64,000 bases of DNA from Uruburuella testudinis (GCF_022870865.1 NZ_CP091508.1:248001-312000), one strand, 5' to 3'; positions 54,740-64,000 are shown, numbered from the stretch's first letter. A program made the numbers and translations. Notes: generated from the letters alone by a model not told the origin.

Positions 54740-56062
54740 ATGAAAAAAGTATTTATCCGTACCTTCGGCTGTCAGATGAATGAATACGACAGTGAAAAAA
54801 TGCTGTCGGTTTTAGCTGAAGGCGATGAGCTGGTTCAGGTGAATGAAGCGGCGGATGCCGATATTATTCTCTTCAACACCTGCTCTGTGCGCGAAAAAGC
54901 GCAGGAAAAAGTGTTTTCCGATTTAGGGCGCGTCAAACCCTTGAAAGCTAAAAATCCCAACCTGATTATCGGTGTGGGCGGCTGTGTGGCCTCGCAGGAA
55001 GGCGAGGCGATTGTGAAGCGCGCACCCTATGTGGATGTGGTATTCGGCCCGCAAACTTTGCACCGCTTGCCGCAAATGATTGATGATAAAAAGGTGAGCG
55101 GCCGTTCGCAAGTGGATATTTCTTTTCCGGAAATTGAAAAATTTGACCATTTGCCGCCGGCGCGGGTAGAAGGCGGATCGGCATTTGTGTCGATTATGGA
55201 AGGGTGTTCGAAATATTGCAGTTTTTGTGTGGTGCCTTATACGCGCGGAGAAGAATTTTCACGACCGCTTAACGATGTGCTGACTGAAATCGCCAACCTG
55301 GCTCAGCAGGGCGTGAAGGAAATCAATCTGCTCGGCCAGAATGTTAATGCCTATCGCGGCTTGATGGATGATGGTGAGGTTTGTGATTTTGCCATGCTGC
55401 TGCGGATTGTGCATGAGATTCCCGGTATTGAGCGGATGCGTTTTACAACCAGCCACCCGCGCGAATTCAGCGACCGCATCATCGAATGCTATCGTGATTT
55501 GCCCAAATTGGTTTCACATCTGCACCTGCCGATTCAAAGCGGCTCCGACCGTGTATTGTCGGCGATGAAGCGCGGTTATACTGCCTTGGAATATAAATCG
55601 ATTATCCGCAAACTGCGCGCAATCCGACCGGATTTGTGTTTAAGTTCCGATTTTATTGTGGGCTTTCCGGGGGAGACCGAGCAGGAGTTTGAGCAAACGC
55701 TGAAATTGGTGAAAGACATTGCTTTTGATTTGAGCTTTGTGTTTATTTACAGTCCGCGCCCGGGCACGCCGGCGGCAAATTTGCCGGACGACACGCCGCA
55801 AGCAGAAAAAGTGCGCCGCCTTGAAGCGCTGAATGAAATTATCGAAGTGGAAACGGCGCGTATCAATCAAAGCATGGTAGGCACGGTACAACGTTGCCTG
55901 GTAGAAGGGGTGTCAAAAAAAGACCCGGATCAATTACAAGCCCGCACCGCTAATAACCGTGTGGTGAATTTCAGCGGCGATCCTGCGCTGATTAATCAGA
56001 TGGTGGCTTTGGAAATTACAGAAGCTTATACCTTTTCGCTGCGCGGTAAGCTGCTGGCGTAA
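54740..56062 (+). CDS. miaB: tRNA methylthiotransferase MiaB
   Basis: Radical-SAM enzyme that adds a methylthio group to i6A37 of tRNAs reading UNN codons. The 440-residue protein shows the N-terminal methylthiotransferase domain with three cysteines ([40 protein letters not shown]), the radical-SAM motif [25 protein letters not shown], and a C-terminal TRAM domain (from about 375). The ATG at 54740 follows an AT-rich leader. Confidence 0.96.
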   Translation: MKKVFIRTFGCQMNEYDSEKMLSVLAEGDELVQVNEAADADIILFNTCSVREKAQEKVFSDLGRVKPLKAKNPNLIIGVGGCVASQEGEAIVKRAPYVDVVFGPQTLHRLPQMIDDKKVSGRSQVDISFPEIEKFDHLPPARVEGGSAFVSIMEGCSKYCSFCVVPYTRGEEFSRPLNDVLTEIANLAQQGVKEINLLGQNVNAYRGLMDDGEVCDFAMLLRIVHEIPGIERMRFTTSHPREFSDRIIECYRDLPKLVSHLHLPIQSGSDRVLSAMKRGYTALEYKSIIRKLRAIRPDLCLSSDFIVGFPGETEQEFEQTLKLVKDIAFDLSFVFIYSPRPGTPAANLPDDTPQAEKVRRLEALNEIIEVETARINQSMVGTVQRCLVEGVSKKDPDQLQARTANNRVVNFSGDPALINQMVALEITEAYTFSLRGKLLA

Positions 56063-56150
56063 GCCTGATCCGCTGCATCTTGATAAACTGTGATATCGGC
56101 AGGTGTTGCAATAATATTGATTATGCCTGGTCTGTTTTCATTATTGGCAA

Positions 56151-56185
56151 AGGCCGTCTGAAAGCCATTCAGACGGCCTTTGCCT
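56151..56185. terminator. Inverted DUS terminator after miaB
   Basis: AAAGGCCGTCTGAA faces TTCAGACGGCCTTTG over a short loop. Confidence 0.85.
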
Positions 56186-56333
56186 TTTATCGGTGATATT
56201 TTTGGTTTTGCATTAAGGTTAAATTGTTGACAAAAATACCACACATCTGCCGGAGATTGCATACAAAGCAGCAGAAGTTGGCGGTTGAATCCGCTATAAT
56301 ACGGTCTTAACTTTTGCTTAACAAAGAATAACC

Positions 56334-57647
56334 ATGAATCCTTCAAACAACGGCGTATTAGAACGCTTATTTAAACTGCGTGAAAACGGTTCGAATGTGC
56401 GCACAGAGCTTTTGGCCGGATTGACTACTTTTCTGACCATGTGCTACATCATCATTGTTAACCCTTTGATTTTGTCGGAAACCGGCATGGATATCGGGGC
56501 GGTGTTTGTGGCCACCTGTATTGCAGCGGCCATCGGCTGTTTTGTGATGGGGGCTTTGGCCAATTATCCGATTGCCTTGGCGCCGGGTATGGGCTTGAAT
56601 GCTTATTTTACTTATGCCGTGGTCAAAGGCATGGGTGTGCCTTGGCAGATTGCCTTGGGTGCCGTGTTTGTGTCGGGCATTATTTTCATCATTTTCAGCT
56701 TATTTAAAGTGCGCGAAGCGTTGGTGAATGCGTTGCCGATGTCGCTGAAAATGTCGATTGCCGCCGGTATCGGCTTGTTTTTGGCGCTGATTGCGCTTAA
56801 AGGCTCCGGTATTATTGTCGACAACCCGGCCACATTGGTAGGCATGGGCGATGTGCACAATCCCAGCGCATTGTTGGCGATGCTGGGCTTTTTGATGATT
56901 ATTGTGCTCGACCACTATCGCGTGCGCGGTGCGATTATTTTGAGCATCTTAGCCATTACCGCCATTGCGGTGGCGATGGGCTTGAGCGAATTCAAAGGCG
57001 TGGTCGGCAGCGTGCCCAGTATTGCGCCGACGTTTATGCAGATGGATTTCAACGGCCTGTTTACCGTGAGCATGGTCAGCGTGATTTTTGTCTTTTTCTT
57101 GGTTGACTTGTTCGACAGCACCGGCACCCTCGTCGGCGTTTCCCACCGGGCGGGTCTGCTCAAAAACGGCAAACTGCCGCGCCTGAAACGCGCTTTATTG
57201 GCCGACTCTACCGCCATTGTTGCCGGTGCTGCCTTAGGCACTTCATCGACTACACCGTATATCGAAAGCGCCTCAGGCGTGGCCGCCGGCGGGCGCACCG
57301 GCCTGACCGCCATCACCGTGGGCGTGTTGATGCTGGCCTGTTTGTGGTTCTCGCCGCTGGCGCAAACCGTACCGGCTTTTGCCACCGCTCCGGCATTGCT
57401 GTATGTGGGCGTGCATATGATGCGCAGTGCAACTGAAATTGACTGGAACGATATGACTGAAGCGGCACCGTCGTTTCTGACCATTGTGTTCATGCCGTTT
57501 GCCTATTCGATTGCCGACGGCATTGCCATGGGCTTTATCAGCTATGCCTTAATCAAGCTGTTATGCGGTAAAGCGGCCGAAGTGCCGCCGATGGTATGGA
57601 TTGTGGCGGTATTGTGGGCTGCCAAATTCTGGTTTTTGGGGGCGTAA
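56334..57647 (+). CDS. NCS2-family purine permease (AzgA-like)
   Basis: Proton-coupled purine base transporter of the AzgA/GhxP subgroup. The 437-residue protein has about 12-13 helices and the motifs AGLTTFLTMCYIIIVNP, ALAPGMGLNAYFTY, DLFDSTGTLVGV and GTSSTTPYIESASGVAAGGRTG. Substrates of this group are adenine, guanine and hypoxanthine; which one applies here cannot be read. A TATAAT (56295-56300) lies about 34 bases upstream and a TTGACA at 56227. A terminator of DUS arms follows. Confidence 0.88.
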   Translation: MNPSNNGVLERLFKLRENGSNVRTELLAGLTTFLTMCYIIIVNPLILSETGMDIGAVFVATCIAAAIGCFVMGALANYPIALAPGMGLNAYFTYAVVKGMGVPWQIALGAVFVSGIIFIIFSLFKVREALVNALPMSLKMSIAAGIGLFLALIALKGSGIIVDNPATLVGMGDVHNPSALLAMLGFLMIIVLDHYRVRGAIILSILAITAIAVAMGLSEFKGVVGSVPSIAPTFMQMDFNGLFTVSMVSVIFVFFLVDLFDSTGTLVGVSHRAGLLKNGKLPRLKRALLADSTAIVAGAALGTSSTTPYIESASGVAAGGRTGLTAITVGVLMLACLWFSPLAQTVPAFATAPALLYVGVHMMRSATEIDWNDMTEAAPSFLTIVFMPFAYSIADGIAMGFISYALIKLLCGKAAEVPPMVWIVAVLWAAKFWFLGA

Positions 57648-57718
57648 AACACAGAATGCGCTAAAGTGGGATAATAAATTCTGATGATTTGATGAATGGA
57701 TTTATTCCGCCAATATTG

Positions 57719-57750
57719 CAGGCCGTCTGAAAGCCATTCAGACGGCCTGA
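57719..57750. terminator. Inverted DUS terminator
   Basis: CAGGCCGTCTGAA faces TTCAGACGGCCTG, about 70 bases after the permease stop. Confidence 0.85.
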
Positions 57751-57852
57751 GTTTTTACCAAATATTCTTTGGATATAAATGTTTATATGGCATTGTTCCG
57801 ATCTGTGTCGGAATCAATATCAGTCGAACGATTCGGCTTCAACAGGTATTTG

Positions 57853-57963
57853 ATACCCATTCACAAAAGTAAACCAACCCGGCGGCGAGCTGAAGACGGG
57901 TACAGCCAGCCCTCTTCGAGCTCGGGTGTGCCGGCGCCGGTAGGCTATTTTGGTGAATGGTTA
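57853..57963. repeat. Palindromic repeat family 2 copy
   Basis: 111 bp with ends ATACCCATTCACAAAAGTAA and TATTTTGGTGAATGGTTAT. The middle contains GGCGGCGAGCTGAAGACGGG and CTCTTCGAGCTC. Confidence 0.85.
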
Positions 57964-58011
57964 TGACAAAGTTTGCAGGATTATTTCTGATCAACAGGGC
58001 ATAAAAACACA

Positions 58012-58044
58012 GAGGCCGTCTGAAAGTTTTCAGACGGCCTCTCA
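58012..58044. terminator. Inverted DUS terminator after fba
   Basis: AGAGGCCGTCTGAAA faces TTTCAGACGGCCTCT, 16 bases after the fba stop on the minus strand. Confidence 0.88.
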
Positions 58045-58059
58045 TTTCATTTGGCGGGT

Positions 58060-59124
58060 TTATTTCACAATCTGGCTTAATTCGCCTTTGGCGTATTTGT
58101 CGGCCATTTTTTCCAATGATACCGGTTGGATTTTTGCCGCTTGGCCTTCGCAGCCGAAAGCCAGATAGCGGTCGATACAGATTTGTTTCATGGCTTCAAC
58201 GGTTTTGGCCAGATATTTGCGCGGATCAAATTCAGCGGGGTGTTCCGCCATAAATTTGCGGATGGCACCGGTGGAAGCCAAACGCAAATCGGTGTCGATA
58301 TTGACTTTGCGTACGCCGTGCTTGATACCTTCCACGATTTCTTCGACCGGCACGCCATAAGTTTCGCCGATATTGCCGCCGAATTCGTTAATCACCGCCA
58401 GCCATTCCTGCGGCACCGAGCTGGAGCCGTGCATCACCAGATGGGTGTTGGGCAGGGCTTCGTGGATTTCTTTGATACGGTCGATGCGCAACACGTCGCC
58501 GGTGGGCTTGCGGGTGAATTTATAGGCGCCGTGGCTGGTGCCGATGGCGATGGCCAGCGCATCCACGCCGGTGTCTTTCACGAAACGGGTGGCGTCTTCC
58601 ACGCTGGTGAGCATTTGGTCGTGCGAGAGTTTGCCGACCGCGCCCACGCCGTCTTCTTCGCCGGCTTCACCGGTTTCCAGGTTGCCCAACACGCCGATTT
58701 CGCCTTCTACCGACACGCCGCAGGCATGGGAAAATTCGACCACTTTGCGGGTAACGTCAACGTTGTATTCATAAGAGGCGGGGGTTTTACCGTCGGCCAG
58801 CAGCGAGCCGTCCATCATCACCGAGCTGAAGCCCAGCTGGATGGAGCGTTGGCACACATCGGGCGAGGCACCGTGATCTTGGTGCATCACCACGGGAATA
58901 TGCGGAAATTCTTCTACCGCAGCCAGAATCAAATGGCGTAAAAACGGGGCGCCGGCATATTTCCGTGCGCCTGCGCTGGCCTGCACAATCACCGGTGCGT
59001 TGACTTGGTCGGCGGCTTCCATGATGGCGCGCATCTGTTCGAGATTGTTTACATTAAATGCCGGCAGGCCGTAGCTGTGTTCCGCCGCATGGTCCAACAG
59101 TTGGCGCATGGATACAAGTGCCAT
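58060..59124 (-). CDS. fba: Class II fructose-bisphosphate aldolase
   Basis: Zinc-dependent aldolase of glycolysis and gluconeogenesis. The 354-residue protein shows the zinc histidines in [13 protein letters not shown] and the glutamate-containing [18 protein letters not shown], then GTSHGAYKF and [11 protein letters not shown]. It belongs to the longer CbbA-like bacterial type. AGGAGCTTCT precedes ATG 59124. Confidence 0.95.
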   Translation of the reverse strand: MALVSMRQLLDHAAEHSYGLPAFNVNNLEQMRAIMEAADQVNAPVIVQASAGARKYAGAPFLRHLILAAVEEFPHIPVVMHQDHGASPDVCQRSIQLGFSSVMMDGSLLADGKTPASYEYNVDVTRKVVEFSHACGVSVEGEIGVLGNLETGEAGEEDGVGAVGKLSHDQMLTSVEDATRFVKDTGVDALAIAIGTSHGAYKFTRKPTGDVLRIDRIKEIHEALPNTHLVMHGSSSVPQEWLAVINEFGGNIGETYGVPVEEIVEGIKHGVRKVNIDTDLRLASTGAIRKFMAEHPAEFDPRKYLAKTVEAMKQICIDRYLAFGCEGQAAKIQPVSLEKMADKYAKGELSQIVK

Positions 59125-59368
59125 GATAGAAGCTCCTCAGATTTGTAGTCGTTTGTAGTAAAAATGCTGCGGTTATGATTATATCAGCTTATCGGGCAGA
59201 TGTTGAAGAGGGTTTGTTTAATATTTAACGGAGGCCGTCTGAAAATGCCGCGCAGCGGCGCACTGTAAATAAAATTTAATCACTGCAAAAGCAGGCAAAC
59301 AGCGGTTTAAAAATAATATTCGGGCTATATTTGCAGCTACCCATACACAAAACACAGAAGGAAAGTAA

Positions 59369-59731
59369 ATGAATAAAACCAAACTGACTGCTTTTTTACT
59401 GGCTGCCGGCCTGAGCGTAAGCGGTGTGGCTGCGGCTGAAACCTTCGGTGCGGCGGCACAAAACCAACAAGGTGCGGCGCAAACGGTTGCTGCGGCTAAA
59501 AAATTGGCTGATGACCATAAAGTGGTGTTGGAAGGCAGCATCGTTAAGAAAACCGGTCATGAGCACTATGAGTTTCGCGATGCCAGCGGCAGCGTGACTG
59601 TGGAAATCGATGACGACGATTGGCGCGGCCTGAGTGTGACTGCGGCTGATAAAGTGCGTATTGAAGGCGAAGTCGAGCACAAGCGCGGCGGTCAGGTTGA
59701 GATTGAAGTCGACCGTATTGTGAAACTGTAA
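59369..59731 (+). CDS. Periplasmic BOF/YgiW-like stress protein
   Basis: A 120-residue protein with a signal peptide (cut after VAAA) and a bacterial OB-fold (YgiW/YdeI, DUF388) domain from about residue 45: VVLEGSIVKKTGHEHYEFRDASGSVTVEIDDDDWRG, split here as VVLEGSI, YEFRDASG, VEIDDDDW and VRIEGEVE. E. coli YgiW affects stress tolerance and virulence regulation. GAAGGAAAG precedes the ATG. An inverted DUS terminator follows. Confidence 0.88.
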   Translation: MNKTKLTAFLLAAGLSVSGVAAAETFGAAAQNQQGAAQTVAAAKKLADDHKVVLEGSIVKKTGHEHYEFRDASGSVTVEIDDDDWRGLSVTAADKVRIEGEVEHKRGGQVEIEVDRIVKL

Positions 59732-59749
59732 TTCATTTGCTTGATAATA

Positions 59750-59791
59750 AAAGGCCGTCTGAAAGCTTGATATGCTTTCAGACGGCCTTTG
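59750..59791. terminator. Inverted DUS terminator
   Basis: AAAGGCCGTCTGAAAGC faces GCTTTCAGACGGCCTTT. Immediately after (59796-59935) a few worn stretches (ATACCCTTCACAAAAACAG and GGCAAAATTTCCTTATCAAC) resemble decayed family 2 and family 1 repeats. Confidence 0.85.
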
Positions 59792-59947
59792 TTGTTGATA
59801 CCCTTCACAAAAACAGCCTGATTGTGTTGGCCGGATTTGCTCATGCAGCGTGTCAAACCGCGCTCTTTGAGCCGTGCCCGGCAGCTGCATGTTCAGGCAA
59901 AATTTCCTTATCAACGGCGCCGGGCAACTCAATGTGTTTGTACAGCC

Positions 59948-61126
59948 TTATCCGGCGCGTTGTTCCAATACGGCAACGGCGGGCAGCTCTTTGCCTTCCA
60001 AAAATTCGAGGAATGCGCCGCCGCCGGTGGAAATATAGCTGATTTGGTCGGTGATGCCGAATTTGGCAATCGCGGCTAAAGTGTCGCCGCCGCCTGCGAT
60101 AGAAAAGGCATTGCTTTGGGCAATTGCCTTGGCCAAAGCTTCGGTGCCGCCGGCAAACTGGTCGAATTCAAACACACCCACCGGGCCGTTCCACACGATG
60201 GTGCCGGCGGCTTTGAGCATGTCGGCCAGTGCGGCGGCAGATTGCGGGCCGATATCCAGAATCATATCGTCAGCCGTTACTTCGGCTACCGGTTTGACCG
60301 TGGCTTGGGCATCGGCGGCGAATTCGGCGGCCACCACCACATCGGTGGGCAAGGGCACGATGCCGCCTTTGTCGGCCATTTTCTGCATGATTTTTTTCGA
60401 TTCTTCCACCAAATCATGTTCGGCCAGCGATTTGCCGATGGGCGCGCCTTGTGCCAGTAGGAAGGTGTTAGCGATGCCGCCGCCGACAATCAGTTGGTCG
60501 ACTTTGTCGGCCAGGCTTTCGAGAATGGTGAGTTTGGTGGAGACTTTGCTGCCGGCCACGATGGCCACCAGCGGGCGGGCAGGGGCTTTCAGGGCTTTGC
60601 CGAGTGCATCCAATTCACCGGACATCAATACACCGGCGCAGGCGACAGGAGCAGCTTGCGCCACAGCTTCGGTTGAGGCTTGGGCGCGGTGGGCGGTGCC
60701 GAACGCATCGTTGACGAAAACATCGCACAAGGCCGCGTAGGCTTGACCCAATGCCAAATCGTTTTTCTTTTCGCCTTTGTTGATGCGCACATTTTGCAGC
60801 ATCGCCACTTCGCCCGCTTGGAGCGCCGGCTGGTTGTCGCGCCAGTCGTTGAGCACTTTCACTTCTTTGCCCAGCAGTTTGCCCAGATGTGCCGCCACGG
60901 GGGCAACATCATCTTCGGGCTTGAACTCGCCTTCGGTGGGGCGGCCCAGATGCGACATCACTATCACGGCAGCGCCGTTGTCCAAACAGTATTGAATCGA
61001 GGCCAGCGAGGCGCGGATGCGGGTGTCGTCGCTGATGGCGCCGTCTTTAAACGGCACGTTCATGTCGGCACGGATTAAAACGGTTTTGCCTTGCACGTTT
61101 TGCTCGGTGAGTTTCAAAAAAGCCAT
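59948..61126 (-). CDS. pgk: Phosphoglycerate kinase
   Basis: Makes ATP from 1,3-bisphosphoglycerate. The 392-residue protein has [47 protein letters not shown] and the C-terminal [13 protein letters not shown]. Start ATG 61126; AAAGGAAC upstream. It shares the area with fba and, further off, pyk, all on the minus strand but in separate units. Confidence 0.96.
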   Translation of the reverse strand: MAFLKLTEQNVQGKTVLIRADMNVPFKDGAISDDTRIRASLASIQYCLDNGAAVIVMSHLGRPTEGEFKPEDDVAPVAAHLGKLLGKEVKVLNDWRDNQPALQAGEVAMLQNVRINKGEKKNDLALGQAYAALCDVFVNDAFGTAHRAQASTEAVAQAAPVACAGVLMSGELDALGKALKAPARPLVAIVAGSKVSTKLTILESLADKVDQLIVGGGIANTFLLAQGAPIGKSLAEHDLVEESKKIMQKMADKGGIVPLPTDVVVAAEFAADAQATVKPVAEVTADDMILDIGPQSAAALADMLKAAGTIVWNGPVGVFEFDQFAGGTEALAKAIAQSNAFSIAGGGDTLAAIAKFGITDQISYISTGGGAFLEFLEGKELPAVAVLEQRAG

Positions 61127-61264
61127 GTCGGTTCCTTTGCGGTTGAGTCGGAATAATCGGGAATTTCAGCTGCCGTATTATGCGGCAAGCCTGTCTGCGG
61201 GTAAAGGCGCGTGTGGGTGCGGCTTGATGTGCATCACCTTACAATCGCTTACAGGTTGCCGGTT

Positions 61265-61415
61265 ATGCCCGTTCACAAAAATAAGCTAACGGCATGGGCC
61301 TGCCTGAGCTCGAAGATGACTGCTTTCGCTAAGGCGCTGAAGCGCCAAGTCAGCCGGCCCTCTGCGTGTGTACTGTTTTCAGCCCGCTGTCTAACTTGCT
61401 GATGTGAACGGGCAT
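61265..61415. repeat. Palindromic repeat family 2, full uninterrupted copy
   Basis: 151 bp with ends ATGCCCGTTCACAAAAATAA and GCTGATGTGAACGGGCAT. It carries the uninterrupted centre TTTCGCTAAGGCGCTGAAGCG, equal to the empty insertion site of the composites at 31539 and 45824. No gene is seen in 61127-61440. Confidence 0.88.
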
Positions 61416-61440
61416 TATGCAGCCGTTAAACTAAATCATC

Positions 61441-62724
61441 TTATTTTGTTGTTGCTGCGGTGTTGTCGCCATGCCAAGGCGCGACTTTATACAGCAGCAG
61501 CATGCCCGGTACGGCCAGGAAAAAGCACAGCCAGAAAAAATTCACGTAGCCCAGCCATTCGATCAAATAGCCGGTGCTGGCGTTGATAAAAGTGCGCGGC
61601 ACGGCAGCGAGGCTGGTGAACAGGGCGAGCTGGGTGGCGGTAAAAGCAGGGTTGGTTTCGCGCGCCATATAGGCGACAAAAGCCGCCGTGCCCAAGCCTA
61701 CTCCCACGGCTTCGGCGCCGATAACGGCGGCCAGCATCCAGCGTTCGGAAGCGCCCACTTCGGCAAACGGCCCCATATCGGCCAGCCACACGAAACCCAA
61801 AATGGTCACAATCTGCACCAAGCCAAACAGCCACAATGCTTTGTTGATGCCGAGCTTGAGCATCCAGATGCCGCCGATGATGCCGAAAATCACCGCCGGC
61901 CACAGCCCGGCATTTTTGGCAATCAGGCCGATATCGGTTTTGCTGTAGCCCATATCGAGATAAAACGGTGTGGCCAGTGCGGTGGCCATGCTGTCGCCAA
62001 GTTTGTAGAGAAAAATAAACGCCAGCACCAACAGCGCCTGTTGCACGCCTTTTCTGCCGAAAAATTCGCTGAACGGCTCAACCACGGTTTGATAGAAGGT
62101 TTTCGGTGCGGCAGGCGGCAGTTGCGGTTCGCGGGCGATAAACAGCGTCATCAGCAGGCCGGGAATCATAAACAGCGCGGTAATCAGAAACACATTCTGC
62201 CAGGGCATGATGTCGGCCAGAATCAGCGATAGAGAACCGGGCACCAGCGCGGCGATGCGGTAGGTGTTGACATGCACGGCATTGCCCAGCCCCAATTCGT
62301 TGTCGGGCAGAATTTCGCGGCGGAAGGCATCGAGCACGATATCTTGGCTGGCGGAGAAAAAAGCCACCACCAGCGATAAGCCCATGATGATGTGCATATG
62401 TTGGTGCGGATTGAGAAATGCATAAGCTGCCAGCGCGAGTAGCAGGCTGATTTGGGTAACCAGCATCCAGCCGCGGCGGCGGCCGAGAAAGGGCAACTGC
62501 ACCGCATCCATCAGCGGCGACCACACGAATTTCCACGTAAACGGCAGGCCGATCAGGGCGAACAGGCCGATGGTTTTCAAATCAATGGCTTCGCTGCGCA
62601 GCCAGGCCGGAATCAGGTTGATCAGAAAATACAGCGGCAGGCCGGAAGTGAAGCCGGTAAAGATACAAATCAGCATGCGGCGGGTAAAGATTTGCTGCCA
62701 GATGCCGGGTGGGGTTGTGTGCAT
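61441..62724 (-). CDS. ampG: AmpG-type muropeptide transporter
   Basis: Inner-membrane MFS importer of anhydro-muropeptides for cell-wall recycling. The 427-residue protein has 12 helices and the family hallmarks GFTSGLPLYFLINLIPAWL, FTWKFVWSPLMDAV, RRRGWMLVTQ, and SASQDIVLDAFRREIL. In Neisseria peptidoglycan recycling by AmpG limits release of inflammatory fragments (from memory). Start ATG 62724. Confidence 0.93.
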   Translation of the reverse strand: MHTTPPGIWQQIFTRRMLICIFTGFTSGLPLYFLINLIPAWLRSEAIDLKTIGLFALIGLPFTWKFVWSPLMDAVQLPFLGRRRGWMLVTQISLLLALAAYAFLNPHQHMHIIMGLSLVVAFFSASQDIVLDAFRREILPDNELGLGNAVHVNTYRIAALVPGSLSLILADIMPWQNVFLITALFMIPGLLMTLFIAREPQLPPAAPKTFYQTVVEPFSEFFGRKGVQQALLVLAFIFLYKLGDSMATALATPFYLDMGYSKTDIGLIAKNAGLWPAVIFGIIGGIWMLKLGINKALWLFGLVQIVTILGFVWLADMGPFAEVGASERWMLAAVIGAEAVGVGLGTAAFVAYMARETNPAFTATQLALFTSLAAVPRTFINASTGYLIEWLGYVNFFWLCFFLAVPGMLLLYKVAPWHGDNTAATTK

Positions 62725-62739
62725 GGAAAATCCTGAATG

Positions 62740-62768
62740 ATGCCGTCTGAAAGGCTTCAGACGGCCTT
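62740..62768. repeat. Inverted pair with an AT-dialect DUS
   Basis: ATGCCGTCTGAA (AT dialect) faces CTTCAGACGGCC (AG dialect) with almost no loop, 16 bases upstream of ampG. Two further single AG-DUS lie at about 62801 and 62941. Otherwise no gene in 62725-63120. Confidence 0.75.
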
Positions 62769-63038
62769 AAAATTAAGCGGTATTGTAACAATAAGCGTTG
62801 AGGCCGTCTGAAAAGATTATGCAAAAACAAGCGGCATGGCGGGTGTTTGGGGCGGGTGTTTGTTTGTCGGGCGGTTTTCAAGCGTGAGAAAGGCATGCCC
62901 GGCGGTTTGCTGCCCGCTCCCGCAGAAGAGCTCGAGTGGCAGGCCGTCTGAAAGGCTGCTGTGGTTTAAAAGCGCCCGGCAGCTCGAATCAATCATGCAA
63001 TTGTGTAGCGTGGACTTTGCCTGCGGAATATCAGCCGC

Positions 63039-63057
63039 TAGGGTGTCCTGACAATTC
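63039..63057. repeat. MITE-like family 1, solo end
   Basis: TAGGGTGTCCTGACAATTC alone, one mismatch to the terminal repeat. The inverse end and interior are missing. Confidence 0.6.
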
Positions 63058-63120
63058 AGAATTATTCATGTCAAACCACGCAATTTGTGCGGGGAAAGCA
63101 GGCCGAGCGGCCGCAATCTT

Positions 63121-64000
63121 TCAGACGGCCTCTGCCGCCGTATCTTCGCTATCTTTGCCGCTGCCGTCGGGTAGGGCGGGCGCTTGTTCGGCCTGTTCGG
63201 CCAATTGTTTGTCGAGCTGTTTGGTGGCTTTGATGCCGAGTTTGCGCAGCTTTTCGGCACGGTTGACAAGATTGCCGCGGCCTTCGGAAAGCTGTTTGTA
63301 GGCGGCCTGATATTGGGTTTGTGCCTGCTCGATGTTTTTGCCGACGCTTTCGAGCGTGGTCACGAAGCCGACGAATTTGTCGTACAGCTTGCCACCCTCA
63401 TCGGCAATGGCTAGCGCATTTTGGTTTTGCTGCTCGTTGCGCCAGATGTTGGCAACGGTGCGCAGGGTGGCCAGGAGGGTGCTGGGGCCGGCGAGCATGA
63501 TGCGTTTGTCGAAACACTCTTGAAACAGGCTGTTGTCGTGTTGCAGCGCCAACAGATACGCAGGCTCTACCGGGATAAACATAAACACGAAATCCAGCGT
63601 GTTGACGCCTTCGATATTGCTGTATTGCTTGAGCGACAGGCTTTTGATGTGGGCGCGGATGCTGGCCACGTGGGCGGCGAGCGCGCGGCCGGCTTCGTCG
63701 GCATCTTGTGCTTGGGTGTAGCGCACATAGGCGGTGAGCGAGACTTTGCTGTCGATGATGATTTGTTTGTTGTCGGGCAGGTTGACTAAAACGTCGGGCT
63801 GGAGGCGGCGGGTGCTGCCGTCTTCTTCGGTGCGGGTGCCGGCGGCCTGCACGAGGTATTCGCGCCCTTTGCTGAGGCCGGAATTTTCGAGCACGGTTTC
63901 CAAAATCATCTCGCCCCAGTTGCCTTGGGTTTTGTTTTGGCTGCCAATCAGCGCTTGGGTGAGGGCTTTGGCGTCGGTGTGCAGCTGGCTGTTGAGGGTT
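63121..64000 (-). CDS. rmuC: DNA recombination protein RmuC (partial)
   Basis: The C-terminal 290 or so residues of RmuC, a coiled-coil/nuclease-like protein that limits inversions and structural rearrangements. Visible motifs are NKTQGNWGEMILETVLENSGL, KGREYLVQ, RLQPDVLVNLPDNKQIIIDSKVSLTAY, HIKSLS, FMFIPVEPAY and WRNEQQNQNA. Some are cut here for length. The frame continues past the window end, so the N-terminal helix and coiled coil lie outside. The last codons and stop (A-E-A-V-TGA) are inside a DUS. Confidence 0.92.
   Translation of the reverse strand, partial: TLNSQLHTDAKALTQALIGSQNKTQGNWGEMILETVLENSGLSKGREYLVQAAGTRTEEDGSTRRLQPDVLVNLPDNKQIIIDSKVSLTAYVRYTQAQDADEAGRALAAHVASIRAHIKSLSLKQYSNIEGVNTLDFVFMFIPVEPAYLLALQHDNSLFQECFDKRIMLAGPSTLLATLRTVANIWRNEQQNQNALAIADEGGKLYDKFVGFVTTLESVGKNIEQAQTQYQAAYKQLSEGRGNLVNRAEKLRKLGIKATKQLDKQLAEQAEQAPALPDGSGKDSEDTAAEAV

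Noticed and set aside
1..64000. Correia repeat elements and dRS3 repeats
   Set aside because: I looked for TATAGTGGATTAA-type ends and ATTCCC(N8)GGGAAT and found no convincing copy.

Overview
The window comes from a member of the Neisseriaceae, most likely a commensal-type Neisseria or a close genus. The main sign is the Neisseria DNA uptake sequence (DUS): the 12-mer AGGCCGTCTGAA (AG-DUS dialect) occurs dozens of times, often as inverted pairs acting as terminators behind genes. A few copies are the AT dialect (ATGCCGTCTGAA, e.g. near 46853, 53803 and 62740). Gene content (nuo operon, min-oxyR cluster, factor-H-binding-protein-like lipoprotein) agrees. The species cannot be told from sequence alone. 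I saw no tRNA, rRNA, CRISPR array, prophage or intact insertion sequence.

Layout. 1-863: end of an ABC exporter. 1160-15692: Fur box, complete 14-gene complex I operon nuoA-N and its terminator. 15912-17453: DUF2818 protein and proB. 18134-20371: phoB-phoR behind a Pho box. 20798-24073: small lipoprotein, CopD-like membrane protein, XRE regulator, TerC. 24214-26976 (minus): minC-minD-minE-oxyR. 27060-29556: DUF2520 protein and lysP. 29892-31421: a pyrL-like leader with attenuator, then pyrBI. 31888-33026: two unknown membrane proteins. 33114-34771 (minus): an AT-richer island with a secreted protein and a frameshifted ferredoxin/Ig-like fusion. 34978-35481: membrane protein. 35641-44758: beta-oxidation locus (TetR regulator with operator, fadE, fadL, reversed-order fadB-like protein, fadA). 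44836-49931: lipoprotein, peroxiredoxin, pyk, gamma-carbonic anhydrase, argE. 50314-53551 (minus): fHbp-like lipoprotein, prmC, mgtE. 54169-57647: secreted protein, miaB, purine permease. 58060-62724: fba, BOF-fold protein, pgk, ampG. 63121-64000: rmuC, cut by the window end.

The genes are mostly housekeeping: respiration, glycolysis (pyk, fba, pgk), pyrimidine, proline and arginine synthesis, division-site selection, tRNA modification, and fatty-acid oxidation whose electrons would enter the quinone pool also served by complex I.

The accessory signal lies in the intergenic DNA. One MITE-like family (about 165 bp, ends TAGGGTGTCCTGACCATTC) has nine full, partial or solo copies in two mosaic subtypes. 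A second palindromic family (up to about 150 bp, ends ATACCCATTCACAAAA) has about eight. In two places the first is nested inside the second, and an uninterrupted empty site is also present. The strongest candidate for undescribed biology is the 33.1-34.8 kb island. Its main gene fuses a canonical plant-type [2Fe-2S] ferredoxin to an Ig-like region and an unrecognised C-terminal domain, and it is out of frame by one C in a C5 tract.
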